NCBI GenBank assembly: GCA_023391335.1
Contig: JAEWBG010000096.1
Coordinates: 7,240-71,239 of the forward strand
Origin: Pseudomonadota bacterium
Lineage (GTDB): Bacteria; Pseudomonadota; Gammaproteobacteria; Steroidobacterales; Steroidobacteraceae
Length of the DNA stretch: 64,000 bases
Direction of reading: 5' to 3'
This document shows positions 39,271 to 48,517 of this stretch, piece by piece. The translations under genes and the position numbers were made by a program. Every line of letters begins with the position of its first letter. The first letter of the stretch is position 1. The notes under the pieces were generated by a model, which ran no database searches, had not been told where the DNA came from, and saw only the letters and a program-made list of their open reading frames with translations.

Positions 39271-41406
39271 TTAAACTCTTCTGCGCGCGCTCAAAACATT
39301 CGGTAGGCCCTGAAGCCGAGCGAGCACGCGAGAGAGCTCTTCGAGATCCTGAACCGTGATGCGAAGGTTCATGTCGGCGACGCCGTCGCCTTCGTGAGTC
39401 ACAGTATTCATCGCATGAATGTTGATCTTCGAATCGGCGAGCACTGCGCTGATGTCACGTAGTAGGCCGCGGCGATCGAAGGCTCTGACGTTCACGTCGA
39501 CGGGGAACGCGCGATCGGACGCAGCTCCCCATTCGACTGCAATTACACGTTCCGGGTGAGCAGTGTGGAGTCGCTTTAGGTTCGGGCAGTCCTCGCGATG
39601 GATGCTGACGCCGCGACCCAATGTGATGTAGCCGGCAATCGGTTCGGGTGGAACGGGTCCGCAGCATCGCGCGAAATTGGACAAGAGATCGCCGACGCCT
39701 TCGATCGTGATGCCCGCAGTGTCCTTGGGGCGCGCCGCAGGTTTGCGGGGAACAGGCGAGGGCAGTTCCTGCGGTTTCGCGCGACGAAGAATCGCGCCGC
39801 TAATTTGCGCCGCATTGACTTCGCCTTCGCCGATGGCTTGATAGAGCTGCTCGGCGTTCGTGAAGTTGAATTCGCTGATGAGTTCCGGAAGCGACACGCT
39901 GTGAATCGCCAGCCGTTGCAACTCGCGTTCGAGAATCTGGCGCCCTTGCTGTCGGTTCTGTTCTTCATCCAGCTTGCGAAACCATGCACGGACCTTGCTC
40001 CGATTGCGTGGCGATGCAAGATAGCCGAGTGAAGGCACGAGCCAATCTCGGCTTGGATTCAACTGCTTACCTGTGATGATCTCGACCTGATCGCCGTTTT
40101 GGAGTTGCTGATTCAGCGGGACCATGCGGCCGTTCACTTTTGCGCCCCGACAGCGATGGCCGAGATCCGTGTGCAAGTGATATGCGAAATCCAAGGGCGT
40201 CGCCCCGCGAGGCAGATCGACGACTTCGCCGCGTGGCGAGAGCGCATATACGCGATCTTCGAAGACTTCGGAGCGCACGCGCTCCAGGAAGTCGCCGTCG
40301 GTCTCCGCATCCTTCTCTCCAGGTTCGAGAATCTGCCGCAGCCAGACGATCTTTTGTTCGTAAGCCGGATTTGCGCGGCCGCCTTCCTTGTATCGCCAGT
40401 GAGCTGCGACGCCGAGCTCGGCGTGTTCATGCATTTCGAAGGTGCGGATTTGGATTTCCAGCGGCAATTTGCCCGGGCCGATGACCGCGGTGTGCAGCGA
40501 CCTGTAGAGATTATCTTTGGGGGTGGCGATGTAGTCATCGAACTCACCCGGGATGTACGACCACAGACCATGCACGACGCCGAGCGCCGCATAGCAATCT
40601 GCAATCGAATCGACCAGCACACGCACGGCGCGGATGTCGTAGAGCTGATCGAACGACAGACCTTTGCGCTGCATCTTCTTCCAGATGCTGTAGATGTGCT
40701 TCGGGCGACCGGCGACATCCGCCTTGATGTTGGCCTTTGCGAGTTCAGCCTGTAGCTGCGCTTTGACATCCTCGATATAACGTTCGCGATCGACACGTTT
40801 GGCGGCCAGCCAGCCTGCGACTCGCTTGTAGTTTTCAGGTTCCAGGAAGCGGAAGCTCAAATCCTCCAACTCCCACTTCACTTGCCACACGCCCAGCCGG
40901 TTCGCGAGCGGGGCATAGATCTCGCGGACTTCGTAGGCAGTCTGCTCGCGCTCGGCAGGCGGAGCATCTTTGCTTTCCCGTAGGCGATGCAATTCGACGG
41001 CGAGCTTGATCAGCACGAGCCGCGGATCGGTCACAATTGCGAGCAGCATCTTGCGCAACGCTTCGGCTTGATTCGGTGATAGCCCTCCCGGCGTGCGCGT
41101 TGGCGTTGCCAGTGTGAATGTACCGAGCCGCATGAGCTCCGATGCGATGCGAACCGAATTCGACTCCTTGCTGGACAGGGCCTTCTCAGCAGCCAGGGCG
41201 CCGCTGTCAATCAGCGAATAGAGCAGGGTGCCATCGAGCATTTCCTCGTCGTCGGTTAAATCCGCGACGATCAGAGCGATGGCCCGGGCGCGAGCCGCAT
41301 GGGACGACGATGGGTCGACCGACAACGACGCCAGGCCTGAGCGGATTCGCTCTTCGGCGCGCGTAAGTCGCGGATTCGAATCGGCGGTGAGATCGGCGGA
41401 TTGCAT
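39271..41406 (-). CDS. relA: GTP pyrophosphokinase RelA
   Basis: A 711-residue (p)ppGpp synthetase. In the N-terminal hydrolase domain the His-Asp pair is lost (LLYSLIDSGAL where hydrolases have LLHDVVEDT), so it should only synthesise. The synthetase domain carries YDIRAVRVLVDSIADCYAAL, EFDDYIATPKDNLYRSLHT and EIQIRTFEMHEHAELGVAAH. TGS (VYALSPRGEVVDLPRGATPL) and C-terminal ACT domains follow. RelA binds stalled ribosomes when tRNAs are uncharged and triggers the stringent response. It is divergent from ruvC. Confidence 0.95.
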   Translation of the reverse strand: MQSADLTADSNPRLTRAEERIRSGLASLSVDPSSSHAARARAIALIVADLTDDEEMLDGTLLYSLIDSGALAAEKALSSKESNSVRIASELMRLGTFTLATPTRTPGGLSPNQAEALRKMLLAIVTDPRLVLIKLAVELHRLRESKDAPPAEREQTAYEVREIYAPLANRLGVWQVKWELEDLSFRFLEPENYKRVAGWLAAKRVDRERYIEDVKAQLQAELAKANIKADVAGRPKHIYSIWKKMQRKGLSFDQLYDIRAVRVLVDSIADCYAALGVVHGLWSYIPGEFDDYIATPKDNLYRSLHTAVIGPGKLPLEIQIRTFEMHEHAELGVAAHWRYKEGGRANPAYEQKIVWLRQILEPGEKDAETDGDFLERVRSEVFEDRVYALSPRGEVVDLPRGATPLDFAYHLHTDLGHRCRGAKVNGRMVPLNQQLQNGDQVEIITGKQLNPSRDWLVPSLGYLASPRNRSKVRAWFRKLDEEQNRQQGRQILERELQRLAIHSVSLPELISEFNFTNAEQLYQAIGEGEVNAAQISGAILRRAKPQELPSPVPRKPAARPKDTAGITIEGVGDLLSNFARCCGPVPPEPIAGYITLGRGVSIHREDCPNLKRLHTAHPERVIAVEWGAASDRAFPVDVNVRAFDRRGLLRDISAVLADSKINIHAMNTVTHEGDGVADMNLRITVQDLEELSRVLARLQGLPNVLSARRRV

Positions 41407-41493
41407 GCTCTTGCCGTATCATACCCGCCGCCGAAGAGTTCACCGCAGCGGAGCATTTTCTTGCGCAGAGTCAGGCGGCCGCAAAGCCTCGCC

Positions 41494-42054
41494 ATGTTGG
41501 CAAGCTACAAACGTCCAAGCTCGCGAGAGCTGGGTGTGCTGCCCGCCGAAGTACGCATTCTGGGATTGGATCCGGGCTCGCTGCGTACCGGATTTGCCGT
41601 GGTCGAAACTCGCGGTACCGAGGTCAAATATCTCGTGAGCGGTGCGATTCGCACGTCGGGCGACTCGTTCGCCGGCAGACTGCAGGAAATCTTCGCCGGC
41701 GTGGACAAACTCAGTGCCGAGTTCAAGCCGGACGAAGTGGCGATCGAACGGGTGTTCATGCATCGCAATGCCGATAGCGCCCTGAAGCTTGGTCAAGCAC
41801 GAGGTGCGGCGCTCAGCGCCACGTTCTCGTTGCGTCCGCGCGTATTCGAATACGCCCCACGCGAAGTGAAGTTGGCTGTCGTTGGCAGTGGGGCGGCGGA
41901 GAAAGAACAAGTGCAATTGATGGTCAAACGACTGCTGAACATCTCTGGACCGCTGGGAGCGGATGCCGCGGACGCCTTGGCGATTGCGCTGTGTCATGCG
42001 CATTCGCGAAAAATCCGTGCGATGACGGCAGCCATGTTGAGTTCGTCGCAATGA
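41494..42054 (+). CDS. ruvC: Holliday junction endonuclease RuvC
   Basis: About 186 residues from ATG 41494; the conserved part begins at RILGLDPGSLRTGF and a shorter start is possible. The four acidic catalytic residues are in LGLDPG, AIERVF and DAADALAIALCH, and KEQVQLMVKRLL is typical. RuvC cuts Holliday junctions processed by RuvAB. The stop overlaps the ruvA start (ATGA). Confidence 0.95.
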   Translation: MLASYKRPSSRELGVLPAEVRILGLDPGSLRTGFAVVETRGTEVKYLVSGAIRTSGDSFAGRLQEIFAGVDKLSAEFKPDEVAIERVFMHRNADSALKLGQARGAALSATFSLRPRVFEYAPREVKLAVVGSGAAEKEQVQLMVKRLLNISGPLGADAADALAIALCHAHSRKIRAMTAAMLSSSQ

Positions 42055-42656
42055 TTGGATTCTTACGCGGACGATTGGCGGCGAAGCACCCCCCGCAATT
42101 GCTGGTCGATGTGGGCGGAGTGGGCTATGAGCTCGAAGCGCCGATGTCGACGTTCTACACGTTGCCGCCCACAGGTGCGGATGTGAATCTTTTTACGCAC
42201 TTGGTGGTGCGCGAAGATGCGCACATCCTGTTCGGTTTTTCGAGCGAGCGCGAACGCAAGTTGTTTCGCGAATTGCTCAAGGTTTCCAACGTCGGTCCCA
42301 AGCTGGCGTTGGCTTTGCTTTCAGGACTGAGCGTCGATGCGTTTCTGCTCTGCATCGAAGCACAGGACGTCGATACGTTGGTGCGCATTCCGGGCGTCGG
42401 GCGTAAGACCGCCGAACGTCTGTTGATCGAGATGCGCGATCGAGTGAAAAGCTTCGGCGATCTTGCAGGTGTGTCTTTGCCTGCGAGCGGCGGAGCCGAA
42501 GCTGCGATCGGGCCGCAGGCCGAGGCGTTCAGTGCACTGATTGCGCTTGGCTATAAACCGATCGAAGTCACGCGCCTGCTCAAGAGCGTGGATGCCTCCG
42601 CACAAACGACGGAAGAAATCATCCGCCGCGCGCTGCAATCGGCTGCTGCGAAGTAG
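42051..42656 (+). CDS. ruvA: Holliday junction helicase subunit RuvA
   Basis: A 201-residue protein: N-terminal OB fold (MIGFLRGRLAAKHPPQLLVD), tandem helix-hairpin-helix motifs (VSNVGPKLALALLSG, IPGVGRKTAERLLIEM) and a C-terminal domain that contacts RuvB (AFSALIALGYKPIEVTRLLK). RuvA holds the four-way junction for RuvB. The start overlaps the ruvC stop; ruvB follows after 200 bp of repeats rather than directly. Confidence 0.97.
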   Translation: MIGFLRGRLAAKHPPQLLVDVGGVGYELEAPMSTFYTLPPTGADVNLFTHLVVREDAHILFGFSSERERKLFRELLKVSNVGPKLALALLSGLSVDAFLLCIEAQDVDTLVRIPGVGRKTAERLLIEMRDRVKSFGDLAGVSLPASGGAEAAIGPQAEAFSALIALGYKPIEVTRLLKSVDASAQTTEEIIRRALQSAAAK

Positions 42657-42714
42657 GAGGCGATGGTGGATCCAAAGTCAGAAGCGGTTGGTACTTTCGT
42701 TTGGGCGCGGTTGG

Positions 42715-42829
42715 GACGCTCTCGGCGTCCTGCCTCCGCGGCATTGGCACATCCATGTGCAGCACGGTTAGTGGTTAGCGAGAGCGTCTCTCTTCCAGCC
42801 TCCAGCCTCCAGCCTCCAGCCTCCAGCCT
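42715..42829 (+). repeat. CCAGCCT heptamer tandem repeat and hairpin between ruvA and ruvB
   Basis: Five perfect CCAGCCT units occupy 42795-42829. Just upstream a 10-bp perfect inverted repeat, GACGCTCTCG (42715-42724) and CGAGAGCGTC (42779-42788), encloses a second perfect hairpin, GCACAT/ATGTGC (42747-42760). There is no gene in the 200-bp gap. ruvA and ruvB are normally close together, so this is an insertion-like expansion. Confidence 0.9.
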
Positions 42830-42856
42830 AGTACGCGGCCTGCGGGCTGCGTTCTT

Positions 42857-43891
42857 ATGATCGATCAAGACCGCATCGTATCCGCAGGCACTCAGGGCGA
42901 TGAGGAAGCGTTCGACCGTGCCGTGCGTCCAAAACGGCTCGCCGATTACGTCGGCCAGTCCGCGGTCAAGACGCAGATGGAAATCTTCATCAGCGCAGCG
43001 CGCAATCGCAAAGAGGCACTGGATCATGTGCTCATCTTCGGCCCGCCCGGTTTGGGCAAGACGACCTTGGCGAACATCATCGCGAACGAACTCGGCGTGA
43101 GTCTGCGTCAGACATCAGGTCCAGTGATCGAACGCGCCGGAGATTTGGCGGCACTGCTCACGAACTTGCAGCCGAACGATGTGTTGTTCGTCGATGAGAT
43201 TCACCGCTTGAGTCCAGTCGTCGAAGAAATCCTCTATCCCGCGATGGAGGACTTTCAGCTCGACATCATGATTGGCGAAGGACCGGGCGCACGTAGTATC
43301 AAACTCGACCTGCCTCCCTTCACGTTGGTGGGCGCGACAACCCGAGCAGGATTGCTCACCTCGCCGCTGCGCGATCGATTCGGCATCGTGCAGCGTCTGG
43401 AGTTCTACGATCACGCCGAACTGCAAAGGATCGTCACGCGCTCCGCTGCCATTTTGGGCGTGCCTGCAGATCCAGGCGGCGCCGCTCGGATTGCGCAGCG
43501 CTCGCGTGGAACCCCGCGCATTGCGAACCGATTACTGCGCCGCGTCCGCGATTACGCGGAAGTGAAGGCCACTGGCCGAATCACCGATGAGGTGGCTCAA
43601 GCCGCCCTGGACCTGTTGGATGTCGATCCGCAAGGATTCGATGTGATGGATCGCAAGCTCCTGCTGGCGATTATCGAGAAATTCGATGGCGGTCCGGTGG
43701 GCGTGGAAAGCCTTGCAGCAGCGCTCGGGGAAGAGCGTGGAACGATCGAAGATGTCATCGAACCGTTCTTGATCCAGCAGGGATTCATGATGCGCACTGC
43801 ACGCGGCCGCGTCGCCACGCGTTTGGCGTATCAGCATTTCGGATTGAAAGTGCCGGATCGGCCGGGCAGTGGGGATTTGTTTGGGCAATGA
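42857..43891 (+). CDS. ruvB: Holliday junction branch-migration ATPase RuvB
   Basis: A 344-residue AAA+ motor with RPKRLADYVGQSAVKTQMEI, Walker A in IFGPPGLGKTTLANI, Walker B in DVLFVDEIHRL, sensor LVGATTRAG, the arginine finger in LTSPLRDRFG and a C-terminal winged helix (IEPFLIQQGFMMRTARGR). It drives branch migration with RuvA. Confidence 0.98.
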   Translation: MIDQDRIVSAGTQGDEEAFDRAVRPKRLADYVGQSAVKTQMEIFISAARNRKEALDHVLIFGPPGLGKTTLANIIANELGVSLRQTSGPVIERAGDLAALLTNLQPNDVLFVDEIHRLSPVVEEILYPAMEDFQLDIMIGEGPGARSIKLDLPPFTLVGATTRAGLLTSPLRDRFGIVQRLEFYDHAELQRIVTRSAAILGVPADPGGAARIAQRSRGTPRIANRLLRRVRDYAEVKATGRITDEVAQAALDLLDVDPQGFDVMDRKLLLAIIEKFDGGPVGVESLAAALGEERGTIEDVIEPFLIQQGFMMRTARGRVATRLAYQHFGLKVPDRPGSGDLFGQ

Positions 43892-43903
43892 GCGCACAGC
43901 GTG

Positions 43904-44035
43904 GTCACGAGTCACGAGTCACGAGTCACGAGTCACGAGGTTAGAGGAAATTTGAGTTTGTCCGGTAAATCACAGAATTTTGAAGACCGCGATACGCGTT
44001 CTCCTTCTGACCCGTCACCCGTGACCCGTGACCCG
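43904..44035 (+). repeat. 7-bp-period inverted repeat (GTCACGA / GTGACCC) before ybgC
   Basis: Five GTCACGA heptamers (43904-43938) are followed about 70 bases later by GTGACCC-type heptamers (44009-44035), whose reverse complement GGGTCAC differs by one base per unit. The second arm lies inside the ybgC reading frame and would encode its N-terminal tail. Confidence 0.85.
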
Positions 44036-44440
44036 TCTCGCTTCTCCTTCCCTGTCCGCGTTTACTGGGAAGACACCGACGCTGGCGGCATCGTCTACTA
44101 CGCGAACTACCTCAAATTCATGGAGAGGGCGCGTTCGGAATGGTTACGCGCGATCGGCATCGAACAAGGTCCGCTGAAAGATGAACACAATGCAATGTTC
44201 GTCGTAGTGGATGTCGAAGCACACTTCAAACGCCCGGCCCGCTATGGGGAACTGCTGCAGGTGGGGTGTGTCATTGAACAGACCACACGCGCGAGTTTGA
44301 CGTTCAAACAGCAGATCCTGCGCGATGGCGAGCTGTTGATCGATGGCAAGGTTCGCGTGGCGTGTCTGGATGCCACGACATTTCGTCCGCAGCCGGTGCC
44401 GGATACAGTGACTGAAAAAATGCAGGCGTGGAATCGTTAG
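43952..44440 (+). CDS. ybgC: Tol-Pal-associated acyl-CoA thioesterase
   Basis: A hotdog-fold thioesterase: VRVYWEDTDAGGIVYYANYL (with the catalytic Asp), FMERARSEWLRAIG and AHFKRPARYGELL. First gene of the tol-pal cluster. The start is uncertain: a GTG at 43901 reads through the heptamer repeats, whereas TTG 43952 (or 43958) has AGAGGA just upstream. I prefer TTG, giving 162 residues. About 30 N-terminal residues before FPVRVYWED are still repeat-derived (SPVTRDPSR) and absent from usual YbgC. Confidence 0.9.
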   Translation: MSLSGKSQNFEDRDTRSPSDPSPVTRDPSRFSFPVRVYWEDTDAGGIVYYANYLKFMERARSEWLRAIGIEQGPLKDEHNAMFVVVDVEAHFKRPARYGELLQVGCVIEQTTRASLTFKQQILRDGELLIDGKVRVACLDATTFRPQPVPDTVTEKMQAWNR

Positions 44441-44471
44441 GCGCCTTGCAGGTTGTACTTAGGAGTGATGA

Positions 44472-45188
44472 ATGACGGGCTCGACCCTTAATCCGTTGGA
44501 GCTGGTGATCAACGCCAGCCTCATCGTGCAGATCGTCATGGCGCTGCTGTTGCTCGCCTCTGTGATGTCCTGGTCCATCATGCTGCGCAAGCGTGCGGAA
44601 CTGCGCCGCGCACGATTAGACGCGGACAAATTCGAAGAGACCTTTTGGTCTGGCGGCGACTTGAGCGCGATGTTTCGCGCCATCGATCAAAGCCGTCGCG
44701 TGACCAAGGGCATGGAAAGCATCTTCGAACAAGGCTTTCGCGAATTCACGCGCCTGCGCCAGCACGGGGCTGTCGCGTCGGGTCAACTCATCGAGGCTTC
44801 CCGCCGCGGAATGCGCGTTGCACTTCTGAAAGAAAGCGACCGGCTGGAACACAGCCTTTCGATGCTGGCGACCATCGGATCGACGAGTCCATACGTCGGA
44901 TTGTTCGGCACCGTCTGGGGCATCATGAATGCGTTTCATGGCCTCGGAAATGTGCAGCAGGCGACGCTCGCGATGGTCGCGCCGGGTATTGCCGAAGCGC
45001 TGATCGCAACCGCAATGGGCTTGTTCGCGGCAATTCCAGCGGTGGTCGCGTACAACCGATATGCCGATCAAGTCAGCCGCATCGAATTGCGTTACGACAC
45101 CTTCGTCGAAGAACTCTCGACCATTCTGCAGCGGCACTCGAGTGGACCGAAAGGTTCGCAGACGGTCGCCGCTGAGGCGCAGGCATGA
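44472..45188 (+). CDS. tolQ: Tol-Pal motor protein TolQ
   Basis: A 238-residue inner-membrane protein of the TolQ/ExbB/MotA family with three membrane segments (about 15-40, 140-165, 175-200). Conserved parts are LATIGSTSPYVGLFGTVWGI, VAPGIAEALIATAMGLFAAI and PAVVAYNRY. With TolR it forms the proton-driven stator that energises TolA during cell division. The stop overlaps the tolR start. Confidence 0.97.
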   Translation: MTGSTLNPLELVINASLIVQIVMALLLLASVMSWSIMLRKRAELRRARLDADKFEETFWSGGDLSAMFRAIDQSRRVTKGMESIFEQGFREFTRLRQHGAVASGQLIEASRRGMRVALLKESDRLEHSLSMLATIGSTSPYVGLFGTVWGIMNAFHGLGNVQQATLAMVAPGIAEALIATAMGLFAAIPAVVAYNRYADQVSRIELRYDTFVEELSTILQRHSSGPKGSQTVAAEAQA

Positions 45189-45649
45189 CACCGCACCCCG
45201 GCCGACGCGGCCGTCGGCTCATGGCCGAGATCAACGTCGTTCCCTATATCGACGTGATGCTGGTGCTGCTGATCATCTTCATGGTGACGGCACCGCTGCT
45301 CACGCAAGGCATCAAGGTGGAGTTGCCCAAAGCGGGTGCGGAGCCGCTGCCTGCCGAATTGATGCGCGATCATCAACCGCTGATTCTGAGTGTCGATACC
45401 AGCGGCCGGTTTTACTTGAACATCGGCAAGGATGACGAATCGCCCATCGACGACGACACGGTGCTTCAGCGCGTCTCGACCGTCCTACGTCGCGAGCCTC
45501 AGACGCCCGTGTTGGTGAAGGCGGACCAGAACGTGCCGTACGGCCGAGTTGTCGCCGGCATGGTGCTGCTCCAACAAGCGGGGGCGGAAAAGGTCGGCTT
45601 CATCACCGATCCGGCGACGGCTCGCAACGCTAAGCGTCGGCAACCGTAG
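45185..45649 (+). CDS. tolR: Tol-Pal motor protein TolR
   Basis: A 154-residue protein: a short cytoplasmic start, one membrane helix (VVPYIDVMLVLLIIFMVTAP) carrying the essential Asp of the proton path, and a periplasmic domain (VLVKADQNVPYGRVVAGMVL). It overlaps tolQ by 4 bp and is followed by tolA after 12 bp. Confidence 0.97.
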   Translation: MTPHPGRRGRRLMAEINVVPYIDVMLVLLIIFMVTAPLLTQGIKVELPKAGAEPLPAELMRDHQPLILSVDTSGRFYLNIGKDDESPIDDDTVLQRVSTVLRREPQTPVLVKADQNVPYGRVVAGMVLLQQAGAEKVGFITDPATARNAKRRQP

Positions 45650-45661
45650 CCATAGCAGTCG

Positions 45662-46516
45662 ATGCCTGAGTTCTTTCGCCAGCATTGGACCTATTTGATC
45701 GGCGCGCTGCTGCTGCACGTGCTGTTCGCTGGGGTATTTGCACTGACATTGATTTCCATGCAGCGGCACGCACCACCGCCGCAACTTGCGATTCAAGCCA
45801 TCGTCGTCGATCGCTCGCAGCTTGCACGCGCGCCTAAGCAGCAGAAGCCCGCACCGCCGCAGGAAGATCAGGCGCAGAAGGAGCAGCAAGCCCAGCAAGA
45901 GGCACAGCGTAAGCAGCAGGAAGATCAGCAGCGCCGCCAAGAGCAGGAGCGGGCTGAGCGCGAACGCCAAGTGGAACTGAAACAACGCGAGGACGAACAA
46001 CGTCGCCAAGAGCAAGAGCGCCAGGCGCGCGAGCAAGCGGAGCGGCAGAAGCAAGTTGAAGCTGAACGGCAGCGCAAAGCGGACGCGGAACGTAAGCGTG
46101 TCGAGGAAATAGAGCGCAAGCAAAAAGAGGAAGCGGCGAAACGCAAAGCCGCGGAGGAAGCGCGTGCCCAAAAAGCTCGCGAAGCGGATCTGCAGCGACA
46201 GTTGGAAGAGGAAGAGGGCCGCACCGAGGTCGCCAATTCCGGACTGCTGAATCAATACGTCGCGATGATCGAGCAGCGTATCGTGCGCAATTGGAATCGC
46301 CCGCCATCGGCTCGACCCGGATTGGAATGCGAGGTTCGCGTGACCCAGACTCCAGGCGGTACGGTGCTCAGCGTGCAACTTGGCAAATGCAATGGCGATG
46401 CGGCGGTTCAGCAATCGATCGAAACCGCGGTGATGCGCTCGTCGCCGCTGCCGCCGCCGCCGGATCCTCGATTATTCGAACGTACGCTCGTGCTGATCTT
46501 CAAGCCGGCGGAGTAA
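45662..46516 (+). CDS. tolA: TolA energy-transducing envelope protein
   Basis: A 284-residue protein: N-terminal membrane helix (about 10-35), a long Gln/Glu/Arg/Lys/Ala-rich helical domain (about 60-185) and the C-terminal domain that meets TolB/Pal and phage/colicin partners (VAMIEQRIVRNWNRPPSARP, then ECEVRVTQTPGGTVLSVQLG). The helical spacer is short compared with E. coli. Confidence 0.95.
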   Translation: MPEFFRQHWTYLIGALLLHVLFAGVFALTLISMQRHAPPPQLAIQAIVVDRSQLARAPKQQKPAPPQEDQAQKEQQAQQEAQRKQQEDQQRRQEQERAERERQVELKQREDEQRRQEQERQAREQAERQKQVEAERQRKADAERKRVEEIERKQKEEAAKRKAAEEARAQKAREADLQRQLEEEEGRTEVANSGLLNQYVAMIEQRIVRNWNRPPSARPGLECEVRVTQTPGGTVLSVQLGKCNGDAAVQQSIETAVMRSSPLPPPPDPRLFERTLVLIFKPAE

Positions 46517-46543
46517 TGGTCAGTTTGATAGGAGAGTAGCGGA

Positions 46544-47860
46544 ATGATCAAAAGCGCACTTCGCATCCTCGGTGCGATCTTCATCGTGCTCAGCGCATCG
46601 TTGGCTCACGCTCAACTCGTGGTCGAGATCACTCGCGGGCAGGAAGACGCCGTGCCGATCGCCGTGGTGCCATTCGGTTGGGAGTCCACCGGCGTGGCGC
46701 CGTTCGACGTAGCAGAAGTCGTCGCTGCGGATCTGCAGCGTAGCGGACGCTTCGCGCCGCTCGATCGCAAGGACATGATCGATCGTCCCACACAGGGCGA
46801 TCAGATTCGGTTCCAGGACTGGCGCTATCTCAAGAGCGACTTCATTACGGTGGGCAAATTGATCCCGGATGGCCAGGACCGATTCGCTGCACAGTTCGAA
46901 CTCTACAACGTGCTGACCGGCCAGCGCCTGGCTGCTGAGCGCGTCAGCGCGACCGCGAATTCCATGCGTGCCATGGCGCATCGCATTGCGGACATTATCT
47001 TCAAGCAGTTGACCGGCATTCCTGGCGCGTTCTCGACCCGGATCGCCTTCATCAGCGCCGAAGGGACCTCGCCTGCACAGCATTACAAGCTCGTGGTCTC
47101 CGACTACGACGGCGAAAATCAGCAAGTGATCGCGACCTCGACCGAACCGCTGATGTCCCCTGCATGGTCGCCGGATGGTCAGAGCCTCGCTTACGTCTCG
47201 TTCGAGAGCAAATCTTCGGCGATCTACGTACAGACGCTGCGCACCGGTGAGCGTCGTCGCGTGTCGGCAAGAGCAGGTATCAATGGTGCGCCGGCGTGGT
47301 CGCCGGACGGTTCGATGTTGGCAATCACGTTGTCGCGCAAAGATGGCGATGTAGACGTTTACACGCTGCAACTGTCCACCCAGACGTTGACGCGTATGAC
47401 CTTCGATCCCGGCATCGATACCGAGCCGACGTGGTCCGCAGACGGTCGCAAGCTCTACTTCATGTCGGATCGTGCAGGGGGGCCGCAAATCTATGAAATC
47501 GACGTGGCACAGCCCCAGCGCGCCACTCGAATCACCTTCGAAGGTAGCTACAACGCGCGTCCGCGGCTTTCACCGGACGGCAAGCGTCTGGCGGTGGTGT
47601 ACCTGGATCGCGGCAACTACCGCATCGCTGTGGTCGATCTTGCGTCCAAAGCTGTTCAAGTGCTGACGCAAGGTCGCCAGGACGAAAGTCCGAGCTTCGC
47701 TCCCAACGGTGCGACATTGATCTACGCAACCCAGGATCGCGGCCGCGGTGTATTGGCCACGGTTTCGGTGGACGGTCGCGTGCAACAGAAGCTGACCGCC
47801 AGCACCGGTGATGTTCGCGAGCCGGCGTGGTCGCCGTTCCCGCCTGGTGCCGCCCGGTAA
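46544..47860 (+). CDS. tolB: Periplasmic Tol-Pal protein TolB
   Basis: A 438-residue protein with a signal peptide (ends SLAHA), an N-terminal alpha/beta domain (IAVVPFGWESTGVAPFDVAE) and a C-terminal six-bladed beta-propeller with repeated PAWSPDG-type blades (MSPAWSPDGQSLAYVSFES, NGAPAWSPDGSML, DTEPTWSADGRKLYFMSDRA). It connects TolA to Pal. Confidence 0.97.
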   Translation: MIKSALRILGAIFIVLSASLAHAQLVVEITRGQEDAVPIAVVPFGWESTGVAPFDVAEVVAADLQRSGRFAPLDRKDMIDRPTQGDQIRFQDWRYLKSDFITVGKLIPDGQDRFAAQFELYNVLTGQRLAAERVSATANSMRAMAHRIADIIFKQLTGIPGAFSTRIAFISAEGTSPAQHYKLVVSDYDGENQQVIATSTEPLMSPAWSPDGQSLAYVSFESKSSAIYVQTLRTGERRRVSARAGINGAPAWSPDGSMLAITLSRKDGDVDVYTLQLSTQTLTRMTFDPGIDTEPTWSADGRKLYFMSDRAGGPQIYEIDVAQPQRATRITFEGSYNARPRLSPDGKRLAVVYLDRGNYRIAVVDLASKAVQVLTQGRQDESPSFAPNGATLIYATQDRGRGVLATVSVDGRVQQKLTASTGDVREPAWSPFPPGAAR

Positions 47861-47965
47861 TCGCGTGGTCGCGAGAACCTAGTTGCTTGTGGCAAAATTT
47901 CGCGTCTTTCGCAGACAACGCCGCTCTGCGCCGCTGACTTCCATCAAGAGATCGAGGAGATTTGA

Positions 47966-48490
47966 ATGCGTATTGCGCAGTTGATGTTGATCGTGACCGC
48001 TGGCCTAGCATTGGCGGGCTGTCCCAAGAAGCCGCAGACCATTCCCGATGCAGGCTCGCAACCCGTCGCACCCGGCACTGAAACCAGTGGCGCGAACGAA
48101 GGCGAAGTGAGCGGCAGCGCGCTCGGCGGCGATCAAGCCGCGCTCGCCGAAGCACAACGCGTCGGTACGATCGTCTACTTCGACTACGATCGCGCAGAGA
48201 TCAAGCCTGAGTACGTCGCGGTCGTCGCGGCGCACGCGAAATATCTCAACGGCAACCCAAACCGCAAGGTTCGTTTGGAAGGCCACTCCGACGAGCGCGG
48301 TTCGCGCGAGTACAACATTGGCCTCGGCGAGCGTCGTGCGCAGGCAGTACGCCGCGCATTGATGCTTCAGGGCGTGACGGAAGCGCAAATCACGACTGTC
48401 TCTTACGGCGAAGAGCGTCCGGCCGTGCAAGGCAGCGATGAGGCCGCGTATGCCAAGAACCGCCGCGTCGAGTTCGTCTACGGCCGTTAA
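47966..48490 (+). CDS. pal: Peptidoglycan-associated lipoprotein Pal
   Basis: A 174-residue outer-membrane lipoprotein. The lipobox LALAGC ends the signal peptide, so lipid attaches at Cys19. The OmpA-like domain (IVYFDYDRAEIKPEY, VRLEGHSDERGSREYNIGLG, RRVEFVY) binds diaminopimelate of peptidoglycan. A 105-bp gap after tolB may hold a second promoter; GAGGAG precedes the ATG. Confidence 0.98.
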   Translation: MRIAQLMLIVTAGLALAGCPKKPQTIPDAGSQPVAPGTETSGANEGEVSGSALGGDQAALAEAQRVGTIVYFDYDRAEIKPEYVAVVAAHAKYLNGNPNRKVRLEGHSDERGSREYNIGLGERRAQAVRRALMLQGVTEAQITTVSYGEERPAVQGSDEAAYAKNRRVEFVYGR

Positions 48491-48517
48491 TCGCATCGCC
48501 CCAGCAGGAACAGTGAC

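Noticed and set aside
39598..40796. Long open frames opposite and within relA
   Set aside because: Shadows of the RelA frame in a GC-rich gene; RelA motifs are continuous across the region.
42795..42829. CCAGCCT tandem repeats as a CRISPR array
   Set aside because: Units are directly adjacent 7-mers without spacers; no cas genes.
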